A stretch of 64,000 nucleotides of DNA from Bradysia coprophila (GCF_014529535.1 NW_023503608.1:4836001-4900000); one strand, 5' to 3'. Counted from the stretch's first letter, positions 1 through 12,109 are shown. A program made the numbers and translations. The notes: a model not told the origin generated them from the sequence alone.

Positions 1-2013
1 AATTATTCGTGTAACAGCACCAAGTCCGTACAAATTAATGAATTTAATAAAACATCAATGAAATGGACGACGAATGTCTTCTTTCCGAAAAAGTTTAAGC
101 AAATGAACCGATGTCCTATAAAATTTGGATGTTATGTTGACAGTCCAGGTGTTATAATAAATAGCGGCGAGAATGGACTGAAAATATTTGGTGGAATGAA
201 CATCGATATCACAATTATGATCAGCGATATATTGAACTTCACGTTAAATGTATTGGAGTACGAACAGGGGATGGGCGTAATTTTTAGCAACAATTCTGCA
301 ACTAAAATTCTGAAAAAAGTGCTTGACAACGAGGTTGACGTAATAATGGGTTCAATTCAAAAAGCGAGATTAAGAGTTTTAGATGCAACCCGTTGGGTCT
401 ATGCTGACAAACTTGTTCTTGTCGTAACTCCATCACTTTTGATCGATCCGATCCAGAAAATATTCCTACCATTTACGTTCGCCTCATGGATTTCCATTGC
501 TATGGTGGCACTGCTGGCATGTTGCATTATAAAACTACTGAAATTTTCTCCGAAGATTGTTCATGATTATGTGATCGGAAGCAACGTTAAGGGAAGCATG
601 TTGAACGTGTGGAATGTTCTTCTTGGTGGAAATCAACAAATGTTACCGCAAAGCAATTTTCCACGATTTTTGCTCGTCAAGTTTTTGATCTTCACAATGA
701 TCATGCGAAACTTGTATCAGGGAGGTGTGTTCGATATTTTAAAAAGAGACGTGCGAGGTGTTGAATTGACAACGGTTGATGAGTTCATTGAACATGAATT
801 CACTTTCTACGTTTATCCATCGTTGGCAGACCGGTTGAAAGGATCGAAATTGCTGCAAAGGTTTGTAACATTTTGTAGAATAAATTTTCACTGAGGGAAA
901 AGCCAATGTTTCCCGTAGTGATGAAATAGTAATTTGCATGCTTTTTTTTACCATAGGGTCGAAAAGTGGCGTATTACACACTTAGGGAAAACAAAAAAAA
1001 ATTGGTTTAGGTGTCAAAAGCATGTAAAACTATTACGAAACTCTGTATAAAAGTTGAAAAGTCTCGTTTTTGTGTGTTTATTGACCTCGCCTTCGCCTCG
1101 GATGAACAAATTTCACACGAAAACTCTACTTTTCAACTTATTTTCCCTTGTTATGTAATATATATTACACACTTGTCACGAAGAAGTCGAGGCTTGCCGA
1201 GACTGATAGTGACAAGTGTGTAGTCTATTTTATCACGTAAGCGAAAACAAGACAACGACCTGAAGTGTAATTCTTGAATTATTCTTCTAGTTAAGTAATT
1301 TTGACATCCGAACACCGTGCGTATGTGATAAATAACTATTACGTAACATGGACAAAGACCGAAAGCACTTTTCCGTGTTACGTATTGAGTTTTTCATGCT
1401 TTCCAAGAGGGTTGAAACTAAAAAATGCGTTAATTCATTGTGCGAAAGAATTGCCATTTTCAATCGACTCCCTTAGCAAGCATGAAAACTTATACTTGCT
1501 ATATTAGAACATGTCACTTACAACAGTAAATATTTACTGTTTTTTCATAGGCACCAAGTCATTCAGAACTCTGAAATACATCAGTACAATATCATGACAC
1601 TGAATCCTTCTTTCAATGGAGCCGTGTTCAACTATTTAAGACCCATAATTTACGACAACTTAATACACCGAAAAAATTTCACTCTGAGGACTTGTAAAGA
1701 AGTCATTTCCTCCAATTCATTTGTTTTTTATTTTACGAAAAACTTTTACTTACTCGACGAATTCAATGAGCTGATACAAAGTTTTGACTCTGCTGGACTA
1801 ATTGCTCACATTTTGTCGAAATACGAACATGAGAGTATCTTGAATACAGTTCAAAAGCACCCACCAGCCGCACTGAATTATCGAAATATCGAAGGATTTT
1901 TCACACTATTTTATGTTGGATGTGTGCTAGCACTTATAAGTTTCATATGTGAAATTGCTGTCGCATATATGAGAGAAAGGAAGATAGCCAGGGCAATTGT
2001 GAAGGACATTTGA
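1..2013 (+). CDS. Ionotropic receptor (IR family), 5' end outside window
   Basis: The reading frame is open from base 1, so the gene begins left of the window. Exon A is 1-860 and exon B 1551-2013 (stop TGA); the intron has a GTTTGT donor and a TTTTTCATAG acceptor, and joins in phase 2 (AG|G, Arg). The protein shows a glutamate-receptor-type ligand lobe (RWVYADKLVLVV), a first membrane segment (FASWISIAMVALLACCIIKL), a pore/second membrane stretch around LLGGNQQMLP to FLIFTMIMRNLYQGG, a second ligand lobe in exon B, and a last membrane segment (FTLFYVGCVLALISFICEI) with a short basic tail. This order is that of insect IRs, ligand-gated cation channels of sensory neuron membranes used in smell and taste. 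It looks like a divergent tuning IR; I cannot name the subfamily. Both exons are open. The 690-bp intron is full of small palindromes. Confidence 0.85.
1053..1488. repeat. Palindrome-rich intron of the ionotropic receptor
   Basis: The intron holds four separate inverted repeats: 1053-1137 (arms starting GTTGAAAAG and ending CTTTTCAAC), 1168-1220 (perfect 12-bp arms, CACACTTGTCAC), about 1337-1386 (arms with TTACGTAACA) and 1391-1488 (arms TTTTCATGCT and AGCATGAAAA). They look like remnants of small fold-back or MITE elements. The core of the first (TTCGCCTCGGAT) recurs near 37755 between Git and hobbit. Confidence 0.6.
1232..1320. repeat. Dispersed repeat, copy 1 (second copy at 5408-5505)
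   Basis: A stretch with CTAAGCGAAAACGAGAC-like sequence, AACTGAAGTGTAATT and TGAATTATTCTTCTAGTT is shared almost base for base with 5408-5505. The two copies differ by point changes and a few gaps. There is no coding capacity; it is probably a fragment of a non-autonomous element. Confidence 0.6.
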
Positions 2014-3275
2014 TTTCATGCAGAATTTTAGTGATGTCATGTGCAACGTGTAAAATGTGTGGAACTTAGATGAAGAAGGCAGAATCGATTTAATCGTGCT
2101 AAACACTTTAAGTTATATGACATAATTGGCAATAGAATGAAGACAAAGCACCCAGCATTGTAATAGAAAAAGTGGAGTGTCATAAGTCATGTCAGTGTAG
2201 TAGGTGTAGTACACTGAGTTTACCATGTAATGATGAGATTGCGATTTTCACTCATAAATTAAATTTGAAGTAAAAGTTTTATGGTGAATCACCTCTTCAT
2301 ATACATTTTATGGAGAAATTAGTGATAAATGTCCAGTTTAACGTCGATTTGTAGTGAAAATCGCAATCTACCTAATTTCATTAAAATTATAAAAATATCG
2401 AAAATCAGTGGACGTCATTATTATGTACAGCCCCTATGTACAACCCCTACGAACGAACTCTATTTGAGTGAAATTCAGTTACCGAAACTTACCGAAAGCA
2501 TCGTAGCCAGGAGACCGAAAAATGAGCATGTAGCACTGTGGTAAATTCAAAAAAGTTTGTAAAAATTGTGGGAAGAACAAATAAAGAAGTGGTGAATGTA
2601 AAACACATTTTCAGTCATCTGGCAGCATTTTGATGTTGATTGATACTTTGAGAATGAGCACCTGTTCATAAACCGCTTGGTAAAAGTTAATGGAGTTAAT
2701 CGATGAAATAACTGTACTTATAACGAGTTGTCGCTTTGTAGTGAAAATCCGGTAATAATACTCAATAGACGAAACATCTGCTTTTTGGGAATAACAACGA
2801 CTTGATTTGTAGCTGTAAGGAATTTCAATTTCTATCAACTTCAAGCATGAGTGGTACCCTTAATAGGGTACTGAAACTTGACAGTGTGTAACACAACTGT
2901 AAAAAACAACAACAAGAATTGAGTTGTTTCTATGCGTTAGTGCTCCTCGCAGTAAATTTAATTTATCAAATAAATCGTGTTTCGAGGGGGCAGGGGTATG
3001 TCCGGTCATAAACTTTTTTTTAAAGAATTGATTCCAGTCATTTCTGTGTTGAGGATCTAAAAGCTTCAGTTGGCATATTTTATAAAGAGCTCGTTTATTT
3101 CAATTCAATGGGAAAATAAAGACGAAAAGAAAAGCCCTTCCACATTCGAGAACCTTAACATGACTAGCATAAGTGGATACTGCAGACTAATAAGTAAACT
3201 GGTGAATATGACTGAATGCAACTGAGGAAAAACACAGATTTTCCTTGTTCAAAACGATATTAATGAATATTCGAT
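2014..3275. other. Intergenic; no gene seen
   Basis: Lies between the IR stop and the 3' end of the first zinc-finger gene. It has no supported coding exon. At about 2842-2905 is half of a dispersed inverted-repeat family (CTTCAAGCATGAGTGGTACC followed by AGGGTACTGAAACTTGACAG) that recurs near 12360, 15700 and 37330. A candidate minus-strand polyadenylation signal (AATAAA on the minus strand) lies near 3100. Confidence 0.5.
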
Positions 3276-5190
3276 TTACAATTGTTCAGTGCTCTTTCCA
3301 ACGGGTGAAGTGACACCATGCACTTTATTCATGTGCAGTCTCAGATCGACATTTTGCACATATTCCTTTTCGCACATTGTGCATTTGCGCTTCTTATTTT
3401 TGTGTCGAGCAAGATGTTTTGTCAGATAGTTCTCGTGGTTGAAGGACTGACCACATTCATGGCAAATATGCAGCTTTCCAGCATGTAGTTTTGCGTGCAC
3501 GGCCAAGGAACTGCAAAATAAGATAAAAGTTTCTGAGGTTAGTCCCGACGATCCGGATTGTCGAAGAAAATGTAAGTCATTACCTTTTCAATGCGAACCT
3601 CTTGTCACACATATTACAACTAAACTGCACATTATGTCGATGTCGTAATGCGACATGCTTTCTTAATGCATATCTGGTTGGAAGTTTTTCGTGACAAGAA
3701 TTACATTCGTAGAACGGTAACAAGGGTTTGCTGATATATTTTCGAGGATAAACTTTGGCCGGTACTTTGGTATGTCCTTTATTGTGTACTTTGGCAAAGT
3801 GTCTTTTCAGGTATTCTTTCGATCGAAAACCTTTTCCATTTTGGCAAATTTCACAGAAAAACTCTTGCGAAGTATGTCTGGACTCTATGTGCTCCTTCAA
3901 CGATGTCCATTGTTTAAATGCAGAACCGCAAATGTCACAGATATGGTTTTTGATGTTGAAGTGCTTGCCATTCATATGCCGTTTAACATTATCATATGTC
4001 TTATGGCAGATCGGACACGATTTCCATTTACTTCTGTCGTGTCGTCTCATATGAGCAGTGAATTGTTTTCTCGTGAAAAATTCTTTGTTACAAGTGGAAC
4101 AGTTCATCACAGGCTGCTTTTTCGGTGCGCCACAATGCTTATCCTTCATATGTTCCTCGATGTTTGCTTTCGTTTCGAAATTTCTGCTAACTTTACAGAT
4201 ATCACAGAAAAATTCGTCTCCTGCAGTGACATGATGCGATTTCATGTGCTTCTGCAGACCGACGAAGCTCCGGTACTCCCGACCACAGACACTGCACTGA
4301 TAAGAATCGCCGTTGAAATGCTGTTGCAAGTGTCGATCCATTTCGCCAATGCCAATTTGTTCCTTGCAAATTGAACAAATCTGCGATTGATGCGTACCGA
4401 TTTCGCTTGTCTTGTGCACTAAGGGTTCATCGCTCTGATCACCTAGGGAAACGATGTGAATGAGACAAATGACAAATTCAGCGCGAATAATCTTTCGAAG
4501 CACCTACCATCTTTAGGATGAATGAGAAGAGCTGCATGACTGAAAGAATTCTGCGATACGAAAGTGTTGTTGTATCCCAATGCTTTCATTTGTGATATCG
4601 AATTTTCTATGAGCTCGGTTAATGGTTGATGGATGACAGTGCTCATTTCTTCACTTAATTCTGGCTTGATATTTATACCAGAAAACTCAACTACTAGCGT
4701 GTCCTTTGGCTGATGTACGATTTCACAGCTATTACTTGTCTCAGAGTTTGCAGTTTTATCCACAACGTCAATAAATTCCAAGTCAACTTCACGTTTAACT
4801 TGGGCTCCGCATTGTTCGATCAAAGTTTGTAACTGTGGCCAGCTGCTGAGTTTCAAACTGAAAAGCGTCTCATCGCTTTCCTCACCGAACACTTTCACTA
4901 CCAAATCGACGTTAATGAAAATTGTGTTCCGTATCGACAGATTTCCATTCAGCATTTTGTTCAGACTGAAAATGTGTAAACTTCGATGCGATGGCAAGAC
5001 CATCCAGTTCTCAAGGCTCAGTTTTCCGGTTACATTTTCACGCAGATTATCAAAATCTACTATTTCATCTCGAATCGATGTCGAAAGAATGGTCGAATGA
5101 CTCTGCGTAGCAGCACCTGTTCAGAAATCACTTTGTGTTAAATTAATGCAAATTGTGTAGAAATTGAATTCATTTACTTTGACTGTCCAT
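3276..5190 (-). CDS. C2H2 zinc-finger array gene 1, 11 fingers
   Basis: Four exons: 5190-5178, 5116-4508, 4442-3584, 3510-3276 (571 residues; all donors GT, acceptors AG, phases 1, 1, 2 agree). The start MDSQ follows a 5' leader conserved in all paralogues. Residues about 1-126 form a conserved domain of unknown family (ENWMVLPSHRSLHIFSLNKM, then NTIFINVDLVVKVFGEE and WPQLQTLIEQCGAQVKREV). A Glu/Ser-rich spacer follows to about residue 229, then 11 C2H2 fingers; finger 9 (CNMCDKRFALKSSLAVH) is split by the last intron. Fingers 3 and 7 have 14 residues between Cys and His instead of 12, and finger 5 has 9. Linkers are not TGEKP. Probably a nuclear DNA-binding regulator; target unknown. The N-terminal domain has no paired-cysteine ZAD signature. 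Confidence 0.88.
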
Positions 5191-5283
5191 GCCAGTTTCT
5201 TGTAAGGTGTTAAAATCTCTGTTTAATTCCAAAAAACTCTATTTTACATCCGTACTCTCCATACAACATCACAGTAACGCAAA

Positions 5284-5297
5284 TTGTTGATCAACAA
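5284..5297. promoter_or_regulatory. Conserved promoter palindrome of zinc-finger gene 1
   Basis: Perfect palindrome TTGTTGATCAACAA, 94 bp upstream of the ATG. It is followed outward by ATGACAGTTCA, then an ATGTCAGTCGC box and a CAAGCCGCC box (to about 5375). The same order occurs at all five intact paralogues. Function as a promoter module is inferred from conservation and spacing. Confidence 0.65.
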
Positions 5298-5407
5298 ATA
5301 TGACAGTTCAATTACTGAACGATGGCCAACTGACAAATCGAAAGCAAATATGTCAGTCGCTGGTTCCAAGCCGCCAATCGTTGATTTCTCTTTTACCGAA
5401 CTAGGTT

Positions 5408-5505
5408 TTAGCACCTAAGCGAAAACGAGACAACAACATAGAACTGAAGTGTAATTTTTGAATTATTCTTCTAGTTTAGTAATTTTGACAGCCGAACATC
5501 GCGCG
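5408..5505. repeat. Dispersed repeat, copy 2, with a nearby imperfect palindrome
   Basis: Second copy of the repeat at 1232-1320 (shares TGAATTATTCTTCTAGTT and GACAGCCGAACA). Just downstream, about 5565-5645 is an imperfect palindrome (CCTTTACGAAAGAGGG against CCTCCCTAGTAAAGG). No ORF of interest. The rest of 5298-6121 holds nothing else I can support. Confidence 0.5.
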
Positions 5506-6121
5506 CCCGAGGTACTTTTACTCATCGTGATACGAAAAATCAAATTATTTCCCGAGTGTAGCTTGACGTTTTCCTTTACGAAAGAGGGAAAGACCCTAGG
5601 AACGGAAAGTCCATTTTTCCTCCCTAGTAAAGGAAAGTATGCTTTCACTGGGTCTTAGGACTTGAAAAGGATGAATGAGAGAAGTTGATTTTTTTCGTCA
5701 TCAGGTAAGTTGGACAAGCACCAATACTATTCATTTTTACCTCAATGATGGATCTTTAAAGTGAATGAATATAGTCCTTGCTTGATATTCCTCCTGTTGT
5801 TAGCATCAGCGGTTCAAATTCGGATTGGTGTGGGATTCAATTGATCAAGGAAAGAAAGAATCGCCTAGAAGACTGATCGTTCTTATGGAAAACGATTTCG
5901 GATGAGTTCAGTTTCGATGACCTATCTTATTCACATACAGGTGCTAAATATAAATTTCCATGAATCGACACTTCTATCTAATATATCTGGAAACTTCAGG
6001 ATCAATCTTTCAATCCCATGGACATTCGGACATTCAGAAATTTCATTTTTTAAAAGTCATTGTGAATATTAGATGAGGAGGTTGCCAGTCGCCAGAATTT
6101 GTAAATTTTATGAACAACCCC

Positions 6122-6249
6122 TACAGTGAACGACATCTCAAATGTCTCACTGTCAAATTTTTCTGAGAATTTTATTGTGTCATTGCAAATTCACAATGAC
6201 ATTCTCTGAAAAAAATGACAGTGAGACATTTGAGATGTCGTTCACTGTA
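6122..6249. mobile_element. Tc1/mariner-like MITE with TA ends
   Basis: Nearly perfect inverted repeat: CAGTGAACGACATCTCAAAT at the left, its reverse complement at the right, arms of about 50 bp around a short loop. It is flanked by TA on both sides (6122-6123 and 6248-6249). CAGT termini with a TA duplication fit Tc1/mariner non-autonomous elements. The 124-bp core cannot encode a transposase. Confidence 0.8.
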
Positions 6250-6511
6250 AGTTATTGTGAAACTAAGCTAAGAATCCGTCAAAATTTGAAAAACTTTAAG
6301 AAGAAACATGACGAAAGCAACATGTTCGGAACAAGTACTTCTGTCCAGACAATATAGATCTTGCATACCTTACCTTAGTAAGAGAAAGTATGAGAAAGTA
6401 ATTGGGTAGGATGAAGATTCATGTTGATATTGCACTACAATCAATTAAAATCGTCGCTGTTCATCTGTTCAATGAATTCAATTTATTTAATCGATTTCGA
6501 TTACAATTTCT

Positions 6512-8462
6512 TTACATTTTTTTTATATTGATATTTCGTACTGGTACAATGACTCCATGTACTTTCTTCATGTGCAGTCTCAGATCAACATTTTGCACAT
6601 ATTCCTTTTCGCACAATGTGCACTTTCGCTTCTTAATGTCTTTATGTCGGTTCAAATGTTTTCTGAGGTAGTTCGGATGATTGAATGACTGACCACATTC
6701 GCGGCAAATATGCAGCTTTCCAGTATGCAGTTTTGCGTGAACGACCAAAGAACTGTAAAATGAGACAGAAGTTTCTGTGGTTAATATTTTATGCCGAAAA
6801 AAGTAGTAAGAAAACAAAGCCCAAAAAAGCCTCTCATTACCTTTTCAATGTGAACGTCTTGTCACACACATTACAAGGAAAATTTGAATCGTCTCCAACA
6901 ACATTGTGCCGTGTTGCAAGGTGCGTCTTTAATGTGTATCTCGAAGAAAGTTTTTCGTTGCAAAATTCGCATTCGTAGAAGGGTTTGCACAGATTTTTTC
7001 GTCGCTGATTAACTTTGGCATGTACTTTGGCAAAGTGTTTTTTGAGGTGTGCCTTCGAACGATAATCTTTCCCATTGTTGCAAATATCACAGAAAAATTC
7101 TTCATGCGGCATGTGATGGGTTTCTATGTGCTCCTTTAATGATACCCATTGTTTGTATGCAGAACCGCAAATCTCGCAGACATGATTTCTGATGTTTAAG
7201 TGCTTGTCATTCATATGACGACTCAGACTACTGTAACTCTTATTGCAAATTGGACACGGTTTCCACATACTTTTGTCGTGTCGTCTCATATGAGCTTTGA
7301 ATTGTTTAAGCGTAACAAAATCTTTGTTACAAGTAGAACAGTTCAATCCTTGCTCCTTAATCGACTCTGCGCAATGTCTACTCTTCATGTGTTCCTCGAT
7401 GCTTGCTTCTGTTTCGAAACATATTTCACTCTCGCATATATCACAGAAAAATTCGTCTCTCCCAGTGAAGTGTTTCGATTTCATGTGCTTTTGTATACCG
7501 CTTAAGCTTCGAAATTCCCCACCACAGACATGGCACCGATAAGATTCGCGATTGAAATGCTGTTGCATGTGTCGATCCATTTCGCCAATAACGTAACTTT
7601 CGTTGCATATGGAACAAATCTGTGATTGGCGCATGTATCTGTCGTTTGCCTTGTATGACATTAGACCAGCGTTCTGATAACCTAATTTGTGTGAAAACAA
7701 TGTCAATTAAAATTAGAAATTTCATTCAGCGCACGGAGCCTTTTAAGTTCCCTACCATCTTCAGAATAAATGAGAGGCGCTTCGGGAAAGAAAGAACTCT
7801 GCGATATGAAAGTGTTCTTGTACCCCAAAGCTTCGCTTTCTGCTATCGAGCTTTCTATGAGCTCAGTCAATGGTTGATGGAAATCAAAAACCTAAAAAAA
7901 GGAAATGAAAAATTCGAGTCGTCATTGAATCTTATTTCGCTTACTTCTGCTTCTGCCTTGGTATTTATACCACTACATTCAATTGCAAGCGTGTCCTTTT
8001 GCTGACAGCTATTCTTGACTGAGTTCGCAGCTTTACCCACAACGTCAACAAATTCCAGGTCAACTTCACGTTTAACTTGGGCGCCGCATTGTTCGATCAA
8101 AGTTTGTAACTGTGGCCAGCTGTACACTTTCAAGCTGAAGAGCATGTCATCGTTGTTTTCACCGAACACTTTGACTACCAAATTGACGTCAATGAAAATT
8201 GTGTTCCGTACCGACAGATTTCCGTTCGATTTTTGGTTCAGACTGAAAATGTGTAAACTTCGATGCGACGGCAGGACCATCCAGTTTTCAAGACTCAGTT
8301 TTCCGGCTACATTTTCACGGAGATTGTCAAAATCTACTATTTTGTCTCGAATCGAAGTCGAAAGAATGGTCGAACTGCTGTGAGTAGCGGTACCTGTTCG
8401 GGAATCACTTTGTGTTAATGCAAATTGCGAGAAAATTGAATTCGCTTACTTCGACTGTCCAT
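6512..8462 (-). CDS. C2H2 zinc-finger array gene 2, 11 fingers, extra intron
   Basis: Five exons: 8462-8450, 8393-7945, 7891-7756, 7681-6841, 6752-6512 (559 residues; all junctions GT/AG with matching phases). Start MDSR and the N-terminal domain match gene 1 closely (SHRSLHIFSLN, WPQLQTLIEQCG). Relative to genes 1, 4 and 5, the spacer is cut by a 54-nt intron (7944-7892) whose donor GTAAGCGAA corresponds to coding sequence in the others. Eleven C2H2 fingers follow, from CSICNESYVIGEMDRH to CTLCEKEYVQNVDLRLH, with the same irregular spacings in fingers 3, 5 and 7 as gene 1. Finger 2 reads CHVCGGEFRSLSGIQKH. Likely a nuclear DNA-binding protein; target unknown. Closest relative in the array is gene 3, which shares the added intron. 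Confidence 0.87.
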
Positions 8463-8561
8463 GTCAATTGCTTGTAAGGTGTTCAATTCTCGGATTTTGT
8501 AAGGTAATTAATTCCGAAAAAGCCTTTTTTTCGTCAGTACTCTGCACACAACGCTATACAG

Positions 8562-8575
8562 TTGTTGATCAACAA
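8562..8575. promoter_or_regulatory. Conserved promoter palindrome of zinc-finger gene 2
   Basis: TTGTTGATCAACAA 100 bp upstream of the ATG, followed outward by ATGACAGAATG, then AACATGACAGTCGC and TTCAAGCCGCC, as at the other paralogues. Confidence 0.65.
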
Positions 8576-9223
8576 TTTATTATGACAGAATGATTTTCAA
8601 ACTGTCAAATCTAACGCGAACATGACAGTCGCACTTTCAAGCCGCCAAAATCGGTGCTTTTTGTGTCATTAAAAACCGAATAAGACCAATGAAAGTATAA
8701 ACCGGTATTGGCCAGTATAGCTACTAACCGATATTAATTAATTGAACGGATATTAATACTTGATATGTTTATATGAATAAAAATGATTTCGTTTCAAAGC
8801 ACTGCTACAGACGTCAACAAGCCTCCAAATGTTGACACATGTATGCGTGTGCTATGTGTTCTAACTCACACCAAGAAAACTTGACTCATGTCTTAACGAA
8901 AGAAATGCTGAGCCTATTTATGTTGCATTAGCCTCCAAATATTTTCTATGTTAATACTAGGAGTAGTGCTATGGTTCGTTCGCAAAATCGCCATGTCCTC
9001 CCGGCATTAAACCATACCTGTTTTATAATCTCATTAAAGAAGACGTGAACTGATTCTATGAGAGCTGTGTATACTGTTACCATAATAGCCTTCCCACTTA
9101 TTCTTACCTTTTTACGGATCTGTCATTAAATTAATGTTCCGCTGAAAGTAGTTTTTTGGTTCATGTTTTGCGTGGAATAATGAATATCTACAAATTGAAT
9201 GATTTATTCATTTCCTCGGATTC

Positions 9224-9814
9224 GGATTCTTCTGAAAAACAGAAGATCGAAATCGGACGCATTTTCTATTGGAATTTTTTAGATGTGCCCAGTAAGTTAT
9301 TAGACCCCAGAAGCCAAAACCACTTTCAAAAAAATTCTTCGAAGCTTGTGTGGCTAGTATGATCAGACTTGCACTTTTCTTACAAAAATTTCTCCAGTTA
9401 CACGAGCCGTACAGGGTCATGTGGGGTGTCATTAGAAAGGTAATTGCATGTACTTCCGGGGCAAATGGGATCTTATTGGGTTTAAAATTCATCCACACTG
9501 AGATATGTACAGTTGAAGTTTTCAACCGAAAAAAGACTGAAAACTTACACTTTTCTTACAGAAATTTCTCGAGATACACGGAACGTGCATGGTCGTGTGG
9601 GGTGTCATTAGAAAGGTAATTGCCCATTCTTTCAGGGAAATGCAATGAAGTGCAAGTTTTTGGTTTTTGATCACCTCACACTAGCCACACAAGCTTCGAA
9701 GAATTTTTTTGAAAGTGGTTTTGGCTTCTGGGGTCTAATACCTTACTGGGCACATATAAAAAATTCCAATAGAAAATGCGTCCGATTTCGATCTTCTGTT
9801 TTTCAGAAGAATCC
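9224..9814. mobile_element. 591-bp fold-back element with ~140-bp inverted repeats
   Basis: The left arm (9224 to about 9360) and right arm (about 9675-9814) are near-identical in reverse complement, beginning GGATTCTTCTGAAAAACAG and including CCCCAGAAGCCAAAACCAC. The centre has a degenerate direct repeat of about 80 bp (CACTTTTCTTACAGAAATTT ... GTGTGGGGTGTCATTAGAAA at about 9370-9450 and 9548-9618). I see no transposase ORF and no clear target duplication. Short ORFs here are arm artefacts. Confidence 0.75.
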
Positions 9815-10060
9815 CTCTCAGCCTACACTTCCTTTAGTTATTCCATACTGATTCGTTGCTCTGTTACGGTTACCTTGATTACCAAATTAAACTTAGTAAA
9901 TAAAAAGGATTTTTTTTGGTTTTAACTAAGCCATAGGTTGATTCTTTTGTAATGAATCGACCAAGAAATTACACCAAAGAAAAAGAAATTTTGTTCAGGT
10001 CAATGCATTTACTTAACGACTTCGACCAGAAATATTGAGTGTTACAATCGTTACCATCAA

Positions 10061-12005
10061 TCAGTCAATAACAATACCATGCACCTTTTCCATGTGATTT
10101 CTCAGATCGAAATTTCGTGCATATTCCCTTGGACATATTGTGCATTTGCGCTTGTTCATGTCTTTTTTTTGTTTGAGATGTTTTTTGAGGTAATCCGGAT
10201 GATTTATGGGCTGACCAGATTCATGGCAAATATGCCATATATGTGTTCTTTCGTGCGCAGCCAAAGAACTGTGAAATAAGTTAAACGTTTTTGTATCAGT
10301 CATAACACTAATGTTTTTGTCGTGATGAAAGTCTAGTCTAGTCATTCGAACAAAGACTGCTACTAAAAAAGCCTTTACCTCTTCAATGTGAACGTCTTGT
10401 CACAAGTTTTACAAGGAAAAATCGGATGTTTTCCATCGTTGTGCGGTAATGAGACATGCTTCTTCAATGAGTATCTCGACGGAAGTTTGACGTTGCAAAA
10501 ACTACATTCGTAGAAGGGTTTCCTGGCATTTTTTCGTCGCTGACCGGCTTTTATATGTACTTTGGCAAAGTGTTTTTTGATGTACCCTTTCGACCGATAA
10601 CCTTTTCCATCTTGGCAAATATCACAGAAAAATTCTGCATGCGGCGAGTGTTGGATTTCTATGTGCTCCTTCAACGTATTCCACTGTTTGTAAGCAGAAC
10701 CGCAAATATCACAGACATGGTTTCTGATGTTGAAATGAATATCTTTTATATGCCGACTCAGACATCTGTAGCTCTTATTGCAAATCGGACAAGGTTGTCG
10801 CTTGATTTCTTCGTGTCGTCTCATATGAGTTCTGAATTGTTTAAGCGTTAAAAAGTCTTTGTTACAGGCAGAACAGTTCATCTCTTGCTCCTTGATCGGT
10901 GCTTTCCAATGTCTATTCTTCATATGATCTTCGATGCTTGCTTTGGTTTCGAAGACTCTCCCGCTCTTGCATATATCACAGAAAAACTCGTCTCTTGTAG
11001 CAATGTGTTTCGATTTCGCGTGCCTTTCCAAATCATGGGTGTGTCGATATTCCCGACCACAGATATAGCACTGATAAAGTTTACCATTGAAATGCTGTTG
11101 CATGTGTCGATCCATCTCACCAACAACGCAACTTTTACTGCATATTGAACAAATCTGCGAATGGCGTATATGTATCTCGTTCGCCGTGGATGGCGTATTG
11201 TGATAACCTAAGGTATGTGAACATAATGTCCATGAGAATTAGAAATTCCATTCAAACCACGTAACCTTTTAAGCCACATACCATCTTCAGAGTAAAGTAG
11301 AGGGGCTTCGTCAAAGAATGAACCCTGCGATACGAAATCGCTGTTGTGTCCCGAAGCTTCGTCCTCTAATATGGAAGTTTCTATGAGCTCAATGAACGTT
11401 TTATGTAAATCGGAAACCTAAAAACAGGAAGTGAGAAATTCGAGTCGTTACTGAGTCTTATTTCACTTACTTCTGCTTCTGGCTTGGTATTTATACCACA
11501 AAATTCATCTGGTAGCGTGTCCTTTTGCTGATGTTTGATTTCACGAGTATTCGTGACAGAGTTCGCACTCTTGTCTACAACGTCAATAAATTCCAAGTCA
11601 ACTTCACGTTTAACTTGGGCTCCGCATTGTTCGATCAAAGTTTGTAACTGTGGCCAGCTGTACAGTTTCAAACTGAAAAGCGTCTCATCGTTGTCCTCAC
11701 CGAATACTTTCACTACCAAATTGACGTCAATGAAAATTGTGTTCCGTATCGACAGATTTCCATTCAGCATTTTGTTCAGACTGAAAATGTGTAAACTTCG
11801 ATGCGACGGCAGGACCATCCAGTTTTCAAGACTCAGTTTTCCGGCTACATTTTCACGGAGATTGTCAAAATCTACTATTTTGTCTCGAATCGAAGTCGAA
11901 GAAGTGGTCGAACGGCTCTGAATTGCGGCATCTGTTCCGAAATCACTTTGTGTTAAATTAATGCAAATTGCGAGAAAATTGAATTCGCTTACTTCGACTG
12001 TCCAT
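10061..12005 (-). CDS. C2H2 zinc-finger array gene 3, 10 intact fingers plus one degenerate
   Basis: Five exons: 12005-11993, 11931-11471, 11417-11282, 11207-10379, 10268-10061 (548 residues; phases consistent). Start MDSR. The N-terminal domain is nearly identical to gene 1 and keeps ENWMVLPSHRSLHIFSLNKM. It shares the extra spacer intron with gene 2 (11470-11418, donor GTAAGTGAA). Eleven finger positions follow, but finger 10 reads CHESGQPINHPDYLKKHLKQ: the second Cys is Ser and the final His is missing, so it should not bind zinc. Finger 2 has a distinct helix (HTHDLERH). The other fingers keep all ligands. Role as for its paralogues: probable DNA-binding regulator, target unknown. The reading frame is whole, so this looks like an expressed copy losing one finger. 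Confidence 0.85.
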
Positions 12006-12095
12006 GTCAGTTGCTTGTAAAGGAGTTAAATTCTCGGTGAAACTAATTCCAAAATAATATTTTTTATGCTCGTACAAAACATCAACTACAGTAGA

Positions 12096-12109
12096 TTGTT
12101 GATCAACAA
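12096..12109. promoter_or_regulatory. Conserved promoter palindrome of zinc-finger gene 3
   Basis: TTGTTGATCAACAA 91 bp upstream of the ATG, followed by ATGACAGTTCA, AACATGGCAGTCGCC and TTCAAGCCGCC; same order as at the other copies. Confidence 0.65.

Noticed and set aside
3755-4374. Plus-strand frames opposite the zinc-finger exons
   Set aside because: Antisense shadows of the finger repeats, repeated at every paralogue.
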